Shown one piece after another: positions 15,099 to 23,078 of a DNA stretch of 64,000 bases (position 1 is its first letter; each line of letters opens with the position of its first letter). Origin of the DNA: CAXWPM01 sp965206125 (GTDB lineage: Bacteria > Acidobacteriota > Terriglobia > 20CM-2-55-15); contig CBDBIN010000046.1 of NCBI GenBank assembly GCA_965206125.1, positions 620,001 through 684,000 on the forward strand, read 5' to 3'. Both the position numbers and the translations under genes were made by a program. The notes under the pieces are model-generated. The model was not told where the DNA came from, ran no database searches, and saw nothing but the letters and a program-made list of their open reading frames with translations.

Positions 15099-16385
15099 AT
15101 GCCGAAAAACGCCGCCGCCGTTATCCTCTACCGCGAAACGCCCGAACTGGAAGTCTTCTGGGTTCGCAGGTCCCGGACCATGTTTTTCCAGGGCGGCTAC
15201 TACGCGTTTCCCGGCGGCCAGGCCGAAGCCGCCGAAACGATGGAAGCTTGTGCGGCGCGTGAGCTCGAAGAGGAATTGGGTGTCGCCGTCGATCCTAAAG
15301 ACCTGCTGCCCGCGGGCCGCTGGGTGACGCCTGCCTTCGCGCCCAGGCGATTCGACACCTGCTTCTTCCTCGCACGTTGCCCCGCTGGAGCTTCACCGGC
15401 AATCGGGTCGACCGAACTCGATCTGGCCGAGTGGGTCCGGCCGGCAGATGCCCTGGCACTTTGGAACGAAGGCGAGCTCATGACGGCGCCGCCGATCCGT
15501 CATGCGTTGAGCTGCCTCGCCGATGGTCTGGACGGGATTGACGAACGCATTACCGCGGACCCGCGGGCCAGGGGAGAGCTGATCCCCGCCATCGAGATGC
15601 GCAAGGGCATCGTACTGGTTCCGGTCCGCACGCCCACGCTGCCGCCGGCCACGCACACCAATTGCTACATCATCGGCGATGAAGAGTTGATCGTGATCGA
15701 CCCTGCCTCCGGGTATCCCGAGGAGCAGGCGATCCTCGACTCAGTGCTTGAAAGCATGACGGCCGAAGGACGGAAAGTCCGTGAGGTCTGGCTCACGCAC
15801 CGGCACAGCGACCACGTGGGTGGCGCCCATCACGTCAGCGAACGCTGGGGCGTGCCGATCGCTGCGCACGCGATCACGGCAGACGAGCTGAATGGCCTGG
15901 TCCGCGTCGACCGTCATCTCGAAGACGGTGAAACCTTCGTCGTTCCGGGCAACCCGGACTGGACCTTCCGCGTGATCCACACGCCCGGTCACGCCCGCGG
16001 TCATGTGTGCGTCTTCGAGGAGAGCCGGCGAACTCTGATCACCGGCGACCTGATGGCGGGCTTCGGCACGATCATGATCGACCCACCCGAAGGGCACATG
16101 GCGACCTACCTGGAATCGCTCGAGCGTATGGCCACTCTCGAACCGACGGCCCTGTTCTTTGCCCACGGTCCTGCGAGCGCGACCGCGAGCGAAAAGCTAC
16201 GGGGATACATTGACCATCGCCTCGAAAGGGAAGCCAACATCCTCGAGGCGTGGCAAGCGGGGAAGCGTGATCTCGGCGCGATCGTTCCCGAGGTCTACAC
16301 AGATGTTCATCCGAAGATGTGGGGATTGGCGGAGCGGAGCGTGTCGGCGCATCTGGAGAAGTTGCAAGAAGAGGGGAAGATCTAG
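15099..16385 (+). CDS. NUDIX hydrolase fused to metallo-beta-lactamase-fold hydrolase
   Basis: 428 residues. Residues 1-135 are a NUDIX domain with the box G40-x5-E46-x7-R54-E-L-E-E-E-L-G61. Residues 165-370 are an MBL-fold domain of the LACTB2/glyoxalase-II-like group with THRHSDH (H234, H236, D238, H239), HTPGH and ITGD metal motifs. The last 60 residues are a likely winged-helix cap (WGLAERSVSAHLEKL). NUDIX enzymes cleave nucleoside-diphosphate-linked compounds such as CoA. The MBL half may hydrolyse a thioester, ester or RNA. The substrate is unknown. The ATG follows the tRNA gene by about 125 bases. Confidence 0.9.
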   Translation: MPKNAAAVILYRETPELEVFWVRRSRTMFFQGGYYAFPGGQAEAAETMEACAARELEEELGVAVDPKDLLPAGRWVTPAFAPRRFDTCFFLARCPAGASPAIGSTELDLAEWVRPADALALWNEGELMTAPPIRHALSCLADGLDGIDERITADPRARGELIPAIEMRKGIVLVPVRTPTLPPATHTNCYIIGDEELIVIDPASGYPEEQAILDSVLESMTAEGRKVREVWLTHRHSDHVGGAHHVSERWGVPIAAHAITADELNGLVRVDRHLEDGETFVVPGNPDWTFRVIHTPGHARGHVCVFEESRRTLITGDLMAGFGTIMIDPPEGHMATYLESLERMATLEPTALFFAHGPASATASEKLRGYIDHRLEREANILEAWQAGKRDLGAIVPEVYTDVHPKMWGLAERSVSAHLEKLQEEGKI

Positions 16386-16544
16386 CGGATCCCGCCAATT
16401 TCGAATTTCGAACCTCGAATGAACGATCTCGAATGCGGAGTGTCCAATAGGAAATCTGCGATTACTTCCCTTGCTCGGTCATCGCAAATTGAAGAAATTC
16501 GGATTGGAACATCGAGATTCGAAATTTGAGATTCCCTATTTGTT
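16386..16544. other. repeat-rich intergenic stretch
   Basis: Low-complexity AT-richer DNA with several 'TTCGAAATTTG / GAATTTCGAA'-type words and no gene. Similar words recur near 49030 and 49220-49270. It looks like decayed repeat DNA. Confidence 0.5.
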
Positions 16545-16568
16545 GGGCGGTCCTAGACCGCCCCTACA
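16545..16568. repeat. hairpin repeat family A (single arm) overlapping the smr stop
   Basis: GGGCGGTCCTAGACCGCCCC then TACA. On the minus strand it reads TGTAGGGGCGGTC..., the same start as the copies at 19087, 27490 and 56688. The TAG inside the repeat is the stop codon of the smr gene. Confidence 0.8.
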
Positions 16569-16827
16569 GACGGAGCCGTGCAACGGTCGACCCGCGCCCC
16601 GGAACATCATGAAACTCTTCGACGTCGGGGTGCTTTTCGAGGATCGAACGCACCATCTCCCGCTGCACGCCGATCCCTTTCCCATGGATGATCCGTACCT
16701 CCCGGAAGCCTTTCTGAAGAGCTTGGTACAGGTACTCCTCCACGACGATCTTCACCTCACGCGGTTGGAATGGGTGTAGGTCGATCGTATCCTCAATAGG
16801 GATTTCGTGTGGCGGGCCTTCACTCAT
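16564..16827 (-). CDS. Smr-domain protein
   Basis: 87 residues from MSEGPPHEIPIED. It is a stand-alone Smr domain with the signature DLHPFQPREV (TxDLHG-like), then FREVRIIHGKGIG (the HGxGxG loop) and a C-terminal strand after PGRGSTVARLRL. Small Smr domains are related to the nicking/RNase domain at the end of MutS2. The start overlaps the previous gene's stop (ATGA, 16824-16827), so it is coupled to the XRE regulator. The TAG stop comes from the family A hairpin repeat, so the original C-terminus may have been slightly different. Confidence 0.9.
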   Translation of the reverse strand: MSEGPPHEIPIEDTIDLHPFQPREVKIVVEEYLYQALQKGFREVRIIHGKGIGVQREMVRSILEKHPDVEEFHDVPGRGSTVARLRL

Positions 16828-17057
16828 ACGTCTTCCGGTGCGGATTCGGCGCCGCCAGTATATGCGAGCAGGTCGCCGGGCTGACACTCCAGCTCGCGGC
16901 ACAGCGCGTCCAAGGTCGAGAAGCGCATCGCGCGTGCCTTGTTCGTCTTCAGGACCGACAAGTTTGCGATCGTGATGCCGATGCGCTCGGCCAACTCCGT
17001 CAGCGTGATCCGTCGGTCGAGGAGCAATCGATCCAGCTTTACTTCGATGGTCATCAT
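16824..17057 (-). CDS. XRE-family regulator, YozG-like
   Basis: 77 residues. It is a compact helix-turn-helix: TLTELAERIGITIANLSVLK then FSTLDALCRELECQPGDLL, the pattern of the short Cro/YozG-like regulators. GAGGAGGAGG precedes the ATG. It sits 9 bases downstream of a DUF2975-type membrane gene, the usual partner in Firmicutes and others, and overlaps smr by 4 bases. It is probably an autorepressor acting at the repeats in 17720-17786. Confidence 0.9.
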   Translation of the reverse strand: MMTIEVKLDRLLLDRRITLTELAERIGITIANLSVLKTNKARAMRFSTLDALCRELECQPGDLLAYTGGAESAPEDV

Positions 17058-17066
17058 GCCTCCTCC

Positions 17067-17705
17067 TCAGACGGTCAGTTCCTGTTCCTGTTTCAGTTGC
17101 GTGCCTAGACGGAACACCTCCGAGATGACGATGACCGTAAATCCCACGATGAGCGTCACGCCCTGGATGTCGAGCGAGGCTCCAAAGTGAATCTGGTCGG
17201 AGCTGAAATGGGACATCACGTAATAGTGTTCCAGTCCGACGACGAAGGTCTTGATCACCTCTCCGGCGATGATGGCGATGCCGATCAATCGGATCCGGTC
17301 GGCGTTGGCGGCGACGAACGGCTCCCGGCTGCGCAGCGTCGCGAAGACGGCCCGAAGCAGGCGGAGCACCCAGATGATTACCAGGCCGACAGCCGTGACG
17401 ATCATGTTGCCAAAGAAGAACCAACCTACCGGCGGATCGAAGGTCATCTCGCCAGTCGCCTGTCCCATCTCGACCTCGTCGATGCCGAGTGTCTCGGATC
17501 GAATCTCGTAGGTACCGACTTCGAGTTCGAAGACGACCGGAACGGTCATCGATCCGCCCAATGTTTCCCTGTCCGTCAGTACCTGGACTGCTCCGAACAA
17601 CATCACCAGTCCGACCAGACCCAGCCCGATGAACGACATGTACCACATGACGTTCAAGATGATTTTGATAGCCGACGAAATTGATCCCTTGCCCATTGCT
17701 TCCAT
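17067..17705 (-). CDS. DUF2975-type membrane protein
   Basis: 212 residues from the ATG at 17705 (MEAMGKGSISSAIKI), chosen because AAGGAG lies 8 bases upstream; the frame is open to 17780 but that would run through the operator. Four membrane spans are visible: FIGLGLVGLVMLFGAV, WFFFGNMIVTAVGLVIIWVL, IRLIGIAIIAGEVIKTF and VTLIVGFTVIVISEVF. The motif FATLRSREPFVAANADRIR between spans 2 and 3 is typical of the family. Function unknown; it normally pairs with a YozG regulator, as here. Confidence 0.85.
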   Translation of the reverse strand: MEAMGKGSISSAIKIILNVMWYMSFIGLGLVGLVMLFGAVQVLTDRETLGGSMTVPVVFELEVGTYEIRSETLGIDEVEMGQATGEMTFDPPVGWFFFGNMIVTAVGLVIIWVLRLLRAVFATLRSREPFVAANADRIRLIGIAIIAGEVIKTFVVGLEHYYVMSHFSSDQIHFGASLDIQGVTLIVGFTVIVISEVFRLGTQLKQEQELTV

Positions 17706-17719
17706 AAGAGTCTCCTTGG

Positions 17720-17786
17720 TATTTACTGATAAACGATAAAACAATATCGATAAACAGTCAATATATTTATTGATAAACAATAAAAC
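17720..17786 (-). promoter_or_regulatory. duplicated operator-like repeats with a candidate promoter
   Basis: Two 23-bp direct repeats (17720-17742 and 17764-17786) differ at only two positions and start 44 bp apart, which is four helical turns. Each contains TTATTG..CAATAA-type dyad symmetry around ATAAA. On the minus strand TTGACT (17756-17761) and TATCGT (17733-17738) are 17 bp apart and would make a sigma-70-like promoter for the DUF2975/xre/smr operon. The second repeat is also 38 bases upstream of miaB on the other strand. The region is strikingly AT-rich. Most likely it binds the XRE protein. Confidence 0.55.
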
Positions 17787-17823
17787 TTGCTGAAATCGCG
17801 GGTGTTAGAATCGGTGGGTTGCC

Positions 17824-19092
17824 ATGAAGTACTACATTCGAACCTACGGCTGCCAGATGAACGTCGCGGACTCCGACGAGATGGGGCGGCATCTGACCGA
17901 TCGGGGACTCGTACCGACAGAGGACCCGGACGAAGCCTCGGTTTATGTGATCAACACCTGCACGGTGAGGCAGCACGCCGAGGATCGGGCGTTTTCCGAG
18001 ATCGGGCGGCTCCGGAAGTGGAAGATGCAGGGGACCGACCGAAAAATAGTCATCACCGGCTGCGCGGCGGAACGGACAAAAGAGTTTCTCGAAGCCCGCT
18101 TTCCGCACATCGACCTCATCGTCGGTGCGAAGTCGATCGAAGAGTTCGGGTCGATCGTCGACGGTTTGCTCGCCCGGCGCGAAACCGATGAGAGTCTCGA
18201 ATACGCCGCTGGATCCTCTGGCGAGAGAGTGTCCGCGTTCGTCACGATCATGCGCGGCTGCAACTATTCTTGCACGTACTGCATTGTCCCGTACGTACGT
18301 GGGCGGGAGAGCTACCATCCAATCGAGGAGGTCCTGGACGATGTCCGCGTGCGTGTGGCGGACGGCGCGAAAGACATCACGCTGCTCGGTCAGACGGTGA
18401 ACTCCTACCACCGGGACGGAAGACGGGGTCGCGACACCGACTTTGCCGACCTCCTCGAAGCCGTCGGCGCAGTCGACGGGGTCGAGCGCATTCGATTCAT
18501 CAGCCCCCACCCCTATTACATGACTGACCGCGTGATCGAAGCCATGGCTTCGGTGCCGGCCGCATGTGAGGGGTTGCACCTGCCGGTGCAGTCCGGGTCG
18601 AACCCGATGTTGAAGTCGATGCTGCGAAACTACACGCGCGAGCAATACCTGGAGCTGGTGGAGAAGCTTCGTTCGGCCATGCCCGACATAGCGATCGCGA
18701 CGGACCTGATAGTCGGCTTTCCCGGCGAGACCGAGGGCGACTTCCGCCTGACTCTATCGCTCGTGGAAGAAGTCGGTTTCGACTGGGGGTTCGTCTTCCA
18801 GTACTCGCCCAGGCAGGGGACCCCGGCGGCGGAACTGGCATCCCACCCGATTGAGCTCATCGAAGAACGTCACGCCGAGTGCCTGGGTCTGGTGAATCGT
18901 ATCGGCCTGGAACGCCGCCTCCGCCTGGTAGGGACGGTTCAGCAAGTCTTGATAGAAGAAGCAGGCTTCGGACGGACCCGCGGCAATTACAAGATGCGTG
19001 TCGAGGGGGAATTTCTTCCGGGCGAAACGATCGAAGCTCGCGTCATCGAAGCCGACCGCGCCACGCTGGCAGGCGAACTGGTTGGTGTGTAG
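17824..19092 (+). CDS. miaB: tRNA-2-methylthio-N6-dimethylallyladenosine synthase
   Basis: 422 residues. It adds the methylthio group to i6A37 of tRNA. The N-terminal UPF0004 domain has C10 (YGCQMN), C46 (NTCTVR) and C80 (TGCAAE) for the auxiliary cluster. The radical-SAM cluster is RGCNYSCTYC (C145, C149, C152), with LLGQTVNSY and DLIVGFPGET following, and a TRAM domain at the end. The length is normal. The TAG stop lies inside a family A hairpin repeat (GTAGGGGCGGG), so the last residues may be recent. Expressed divergently from the DUF2975 operon. Confidence 0.95.
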   Translation: MKYYIRTYGCQMNVADSDEMGRHLTDRGLVPTEDPDEASVYVINTCTVRQHAEDRAFSEIGRLRKWKMQGTDRKIVITGCAAERTKEFLEARFPHIDLIVGAKSIEEFGSIVDGLLARRETDESLEYAAGSSGERVSAFVTIMRGCNYSCTYCIVPYVRGRESYHPIEEVLDDVRVRVADGAKDITLLGQTVNSYHRDGRRGRDTDFADLLEAVGAVDGVERIRFISPHPYYMTDRVIEAMASVPAACEGLHLPVQSGSNPMLKSMLRNYTREQYLELVEKLRSAMPDIAIATDLIVGFPGETEGDFRLTLSLVEEVGFDWGFVFQYSPRQGTPAAELASHPIELIEERHAECLGLVNRIGLERRLRLVGTVQQVLIEEAGFGRTRGNYKMRVEGEFLPGETIEARVIEADRATLAGELVGV

Positions 19093-19172
19093 GGGCGGGA
19101 CCTGTGCCCGCCCGACCTCATCGATGTTCGGAAATTAAAGCCGTCGGGTGGCCACAGGTGCCACCCCTACAC
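19087..19172. repeat. hairpin repeat family A, paired copy
   Basis: Two 30-bp arms in inverted orientation (19087-19116 and 19143-19172). Each arm is itself a hairpin (GGGCGGG ... CCCGCCC; GGGTGGC ... GCCACCC). The arms differ at paired positions, so the stems are preserved. The left arm is identical over 30 bp to 56688-56717. It provides the miaB stop. Confidence 0.85.
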
Positions 19173-19173
19173 C

Positions 19174-20088
19174 CTAGATCTCGATCTCGTAAAGATCTTT
19201 CGCCGTCGTGATGTTCTCGTAGATCGATCGGGCGTCGTCGGCCATTCGTTTTACTTCCCGATGGTCGTACCGGCTGCTGAAGTGCGTTGCGATCAGCCTG
19301 TCGGTTCCGGCCTCGAGTGCCACCCGCGCGGCATCCTCCATCGTCGAGTGCTTCCGCTCACGTGCCAGATCCACGCCGTCGGGCCCGAAGGTGGTTTCGT
19401 GGATCAACGCCGTGCAATCGGCCGCGAGCTCGATCGACCGTTTGGAGAACTGAGTGTCCAAACAATAAGCGATCGACTTGCCGGGCCGGGGTGCGCCGAG
19501 AACCTCGCTGGGCTGAATTGTCCGACCGTCGGACAACGTTATGGGCTTCCCGTCTTGAAGTTGCCCGTAGAGTGGCCCGCGCGGGATGCCAAGTTCCTGG
19601 GCGCGTTCGAGGTCGAAGACTCCCGGCCGGTCCTTCTCCTGGAAGCGCCAGCCCAGGCAAAAGATCGTGTGATCGAGCGGCAGCGCATCCACGAAGTACT
19701 CCTTCTCATCCAGAACTCGGCCGCTGAACCCGCGAGGGTACTCCTGGACGTGGATCGGGTAACTGAAGCTGAGGTGCTTGGTCCGGAACGAAGCGTGGAG
19801 AAAGTTCAGCAGGCCCACCGGACCGAAGACCCGCAGCGGAGCCTCCCGGTTGTCCAGTTGAAGCGTGCTCAGCAGGCCGTTGATTCCGTAGACATGGTCG
19901 CCGTGAAGATGACCGATGAAGATCGTGTGGATCCGGCTACGACGGATTCGGGCGCGCATCAACTGGACCTGCGTACCTTCACCGCAGTCGAACAGGAAGA
20001 CGTCTCCCTCGCGGATCAACGCGGTGGCGGAAAGGTTGCGGTACAGGGTCGGTACCGCGGAACTCGTGCCGAGGACGACGATCTTCAT
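19174..20088 (-). CDS. rnz: ribonuclease Z (tRNA 3' processing)
   Basis: 304 residues from MKIVVLGTSSAVPT at 20088. MBL-fold with FIGHLHGDHVYG (H60, H62, D64, H65), an exosite-like insertion, and the late ligands in HETTF and ATHFSSRY. RNase Z removes 3' trailers of tRNA precursors, which fits the tRNA-Asn without encoded CCA. The length matches the bacterial short form. The frame is open upstream to 20211 but lacks a start signal. The next minus-strand gene upstream is the FmdB-type zinc ribbon (46 bases). Confidence 0.95.
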   Translation of the reverse strand: MKIVVLGTSSAVPTLYRNLSATALIREGDVFLFDCGEGTQVQLMRARIRRSRIHTIFIGHLHGDHVYGINGLLSTLQLDNREAPLRVFGPVGLLNFLHASFRTKHLSFSYPIHVQEYPRGFSGRVLDEKEYFVDALPLDHTIFCLGWRFQEKDRPGVFDLERAQELGIPRGPLYGQLQDGKPITLSDGRTIQPSEVLGAPRPGKSIAYCLDTQFSKRSIELAADCTALIHETTFGPDGVDLARERKHSTMEDAARVALEAGTDRLIATHFSSRYDHREVKRMADDARSIYENITTAKDLYEIEI

Positions 20089-20134
20089 GGGATTGTCAGT
20101 TGAACCCGGATCGGAACGTCCGGGAGCTGGATCA

Positions 20135-20383
20135 CTAGTCGCTCGACTTCTTCTTTGGTTTGGGCATGTAGGCGTTTTCCTTCCACTTCTTCTGGTACAC
20201 CTGGTACTCACGCTCCAACACGTCGTGTTTCGCCGCGGTTCCCGTCAGCGTCGGCAAGGAAGCGATCCGCTCGACGGCGCTCGAGTCGCATTCCGGGCAG
20301 ACGAGCTCAGGTTCCTTTGCCGGCATCATGAGCTTTTCGAAAACGTGGCCGCAGCCCTCACACCGGTAGTCGAAGATGGGCAT
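20135..20383 (-). CDS. FmdB-type zinc-ribbon protein
   Basis: 82 residues. MPIFDYRCEGCGHVFEKL gives the first Cys pair and LVCPECDS the second, the standard FmdB/CxxC_CxxC_SSSS putative regulatory ribbon. The C-terminal part is Lys-rich (KKWKENAYMPKPKKK). Function in this family is not settled. Same strand as rnz and proline dehydrogenase. Confidence 0.9.
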   Translation of the reverse strand: MPIFDYRCEGCGHVFEKLMMPAKEPELVCPECDSSAVERIASLPTLTGTAAKHDVLEREYQVYQKKWKENAYMPKPKKKSSD

Positions 20384-20429
20384 CGATCCAGCGCCCTCCG
20401 TTCACTAGATTAACACGGTAGCGGAACCC

Positions 20430-21329
20430 TCATTCGCCCCGGAGCATCGCTCTCATGACGTAGCCGGCGATCTCGGGATTCTCGCGGAGCCTGCGGACCG
20501 AGTAGCGATACCAGTCCTTGCCGTAGGGGATGTAGACACGCATGCGATGGCCGGCGTCACGGATGATGTCGCGGAGTTCTTCCTGTACGCCGAGCAGCAT
20601 CTGGAACTCGTAGGCGTCCTTGGGCAGGGACATCTCTTTGGCCATCCGGAATGCCTCCCACACAAGCAGTTCGTCATGCGTTGCGAAGGCGACGTACGCT
20701 CCCTTGCGCAGCAGCTCTTCGGCCATCAGGACGTAGTTGCGATTGATGATGCGCGGATCTTTGAAGGCAACCTTTCGCGGCTCGACGTAGACACCCTTGA
20801 CGATCCGCACGTTCGGCTTTATGTCCGCGATGGCGCTCATGTCGGCAACACTTCGCCGTAGGTATGCCTGGATCACGATGCCGACGTTCGAGAACTCATC
20901 GCGCAGAGTGCGAAAGAGCTCGATCGTCTCCGACGTCGAGGAGGAATCCTCCATTTCGATGCGCACGAACTGTCCCTTCGACCGCGCGCGGGCGGTCAGG
21001 GACCGAATCAATTCCAGGCAGGCTCGAGGGTCGACCTTGAGACCGAACTGCGTCGGCTTGATCGAGACGTAGGCGTCGATGCCGCGGGTTGTGATTTCAT
21101 CGAGCGCACGCGAGTAATCGTTGGCTGCCTGACGGGCCTGCTCGATTCTTGTGGTGTCTTCTCCCAGCAGGTCCAGTGCCGTGAGGAATCCCGCCCGGTT
21201 GAGATCCTCGGCAACCTTGATCGCCTCGTCCAGCGACTCGCCTGCGATGTAGCGTTTGGCGACCGCCCCTACGATAGGTTTTGGGACGAAGGGAAGAGTC
21301 AATGCGACGAGCCGGTTGAAGACACTCAT
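20430..21329 (-). CDS. proline dehydrogenase (monofunctional)
   Basis: 299 residues. FAD-dependent PRODH TIM barrel that oxidises proline to pyrroline-5-carboxylate. Visible motifs are YVSIKPTQFG, RIEMEDS, IVIQAYLRRS, RIVKGVY, FATHDE and the C-terminal YSVRRLRENPE that contacts proline. The length matches monofunctional PRODH enzymes, with no P5C dehydrogenase fusion. A P5C dehydrogenase gene is not in the window. The ATG at 21329 is the only good start. Confidence 0.93.
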   Translation of the reverse strand: MSVFNRLVALTLPFVPKPIVGAVAKRYIAGESLDEAIKVAEDLNRAGFLTALDLLGEDTTRIEQARQAANDYSRALDEITTRGIDAYVSIKPTQFGLKVDPRACLELIRSLTARARSKGQFVRIEMEDSSSTSETIELFRTLRDEFSNVGIVIQAYLRRSVADMSAIADIKPNVRIVKGVYVEPRKVAFKDPRIINRNYVLMAEELLRKGAYVAFATHDELLVWEAFRMAKEMSLPKDAYEFQMLLGVQEELRDIIRDAGHRMRVYIPYGKDWYRYSVRRLRENPEIAGYVMRAMLRGE

Positions 21330-21394
21330 TCCAGAAAACTAAGAGATCAGCGTGGATGGGGCGGGGAGAACAACGCCACTTCTGACGGGGGCCA

Positions 21395-22579
21395 CTAGTT
21401 ACCCATTCTGTGTGACGACGCGTTGGCTAGCGGCATCCCTCCGTATTCAGCCAACAAGTCCTTGACGAAACTGTCTTGAAATTTCCGGTACTGGAGTACC
21501 GGGCCATGCGTGTTGAAGATGGCAAACAGCAGCGGACCGTGGTCCCTCGTGTAGAGGACTCCCGCCAGCGTGCTGATACCTTCGTCGGTTGAAACCAGGG
21601 TGCCGGTCTTGGCAACGACCGCGCCCCGGTAGTTCCTGGAGTTGAAGCGGACGCGCAACGTTCCCCTGTCGACGCCAGCCACCGGCAGGATATCCTCCGG
21701 GTACATGTCGTTGGCTTCAAGCCATCGGGTCATCTTTCGGAGCAGCATGACGGTACCGGTAGGCGTGATCCGGTTGTTCCTGAGGCCTGAGGCGCGTTGG
21801 ACGTGCACTTCCCCTGAGGGAATGCCGACGACCGATTCCAGGTAGTACTCGACCGCTTCAGGTCCCCCGAGAGCCCGACCGAGTCGGTCTGCCATCGTGT
21901 TGTTGCTGCGCGCGTTCTGGTAAAAGACCAGTTCCCGGAGCGGGTCGGAGAACCTCTCCGCCATGCGCTGCCCACGGGCCGGTCCGTAGATAACCTCGGT
22001 TGGGACGCGAATACCCAGCCGGCGGAGCGTCCGGGAGAGATGTCGCGCGACGCGGCGTTTCGAATAGAGGTTGCCGATCGTAAACGGGCCGTCGATGATG
22101 AGTTGCCCGTCGACCTGCCTCAGCCCGGCTCGGGTCAGTTCCCGCCCAAGCCGGTTAAGATCGGCCGTTCCCATTTCCGGATCGCCGTCGCTCCGGAGAA
22201 TCAGGTCGCCCCGGAGTACGCCCTTCTCATCCATTTCGCCGTCGACGTAGAACGCTGTTTCAAAACGATGATTCGCTCCGAAGCGTTCGAGCGCAGCCAT
22301 CGATGTCGCGATCTTGATCACGGAGGCAGGGTTGAAGATACGGTCGCCCAGGTGGTCGGCGTAGATGACGGCGCCATCCAGAGATTCCACGCGGATGCCC
22401 TGGTCCTCAAGAGCCACGCCCCGGACCGAAAGAAGGTTCAGGTATTCGCCAACCGCGTCCGTCTCGATCTCTTCGGGAATCCGCAGACGGGCAAGGTCGG
22501 TAATGGCTTCCTGAGTCTGGATGGGCCAGACCAGGAAAAGGGCCAGTAGCGATAGAGTCCAAAGGGAACGCGTGATCAT
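21395..22579 (-). CDS. dacB: D-alanyl-D-alanine carboxypeptidase/endopeptidase, PBP4 type
   Basis: 394 residues from MITRSLWTLSLLALF (signal-peptide start; an ATG 8 codons upstream is possible). Peptidase S13 motifs are present: NPASVIKIAT (SxxK, Ser86 from this start), RSNNTMAD (SxN) and VVAKTGTL (KTG). The protein trims peptidoglycan cross-links in the periplasm. It is shorter than E. coli PBP4 but similar to many homologues. Expressed divergently from csrA. Confidence 0.88.
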   Translation of the reverse strand: MITRSLWTLSLLALFLVWPIQTQEAITDLARLRIPEEIETDAVGEYLNLLSVRGVALEDQGIRVESLDGAVIYADHLGDRIFNPASVIKIATSMAALERFGANHRFETAFYVDGEMDEKGVLRGDLILRSDGDPEMGTADLNRLGRELTRAGLRQVDGQLIIDGPFTIGNLYSKRRVARHLSRTLRRLGIRVPTEVIYGPARGQRMAERFSDPLRELVFYQNARSNNTMADRLGRALGGPEAVEYYLESVVGIPSGEVHVQRASGLRNNRITPTGTVMLLRKMTRWLEANDMYPEDILPVAGVDRGTLRVRFNSRNYRGAVVAKTGTLVSTDEGISTLAGVLYTRDHGPLLFAIFNTHGPVLQYRKFQDSFVKDLLAEYGGMPLANASSHRMGN

Positions 22580-22612
22580 CACAAGCCGAAGCCATTGTGC
22601 CAAAAAAACAAG

Positions 22613-22666
22613 GTAAATAGGAAGCCTTTAGCAGTTGGAATCATCAGGTGCTATTTACTTTTTTTT
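22613..22666 (+). terminator. hairpin plus T run before csrA (possible attenuator)
   Basis: GTAAATAG (22613-22620) pairs with CTATTTAC (22651-22658), followed by eight T. The loop is about 30 nt. It lies between divergent dacB and csrA, on the csrA strand, 46 bases before its ATG, so it would act as a leader terminator or attenuator rather than end a gene. Confidence 0.3.
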
Positions 22667-22712
22667 AGTATTTTTACCCTTCAGGTGGGGCTCTGCTGAC
22701 TTAGGGAGTGGA

Positions 22713-22940
22713 ATGCTTATTATCGGCCGGAAGCGACTGCAGAAAATCATCATCGCCGACGATATCGAGATCACGATCCTTGAGATCGGCCGCAACCGAG
22801 TTCGATTCGGGATCCAGGCGCCCAAAGACGTCCGGGTCCACACCCGCCTTCAAGACCTTCCGGTCGACGAGCCGACCGAAGAGCCGGCAGAAGCGAATAG
22901 TCCCCGTGCCTTTGCGCGACGCGCGGGCGGCAAGCCCTGA
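22713..22940 (+). CDS. csrA: CsrA-like translational regulator, divergent
   Basis: 75 residues starting MLIIGRKRLQKIIIADD. It follows the CsrA fold: strand 1 LIIGRK, ITILEIGRNRVRFGI and APKDVRVHTRLQD. CsrA dimers bind GGA motifs in mRNA leaders. Arg6 is kept, but the usual R-V-G-E after strand 1 is R-L-Q-K, and the RNA-contacting VHR is VHTR, shifted by one. The last 20 residues are an acidic/Pro then Arg-rich tail. GGGAG precedes the ATG. Function as an RNA binder is likely but should not be assumed unchanged. Confidence 0.8.
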   Translation: MLIIGRKRLQKIIIADDIEITILEIGRNRVRFGIQAPKDVRVHTRLQDLPVDEPTEEPAEANSPRAFARRAGGKP

Positions 22941-23078
22941 GCTTCGAAGTCCTTTAGGTATTTCAATACAAGCATTTACGCGATGGCCTTGCGTCGTTCC
23001 GCAGCCACACCACCTTGACTTTAGGGAGGCGGTTCGTGATAAGTTGCCCGTCTATTCCGTTTTCACGACTTCCTATCG

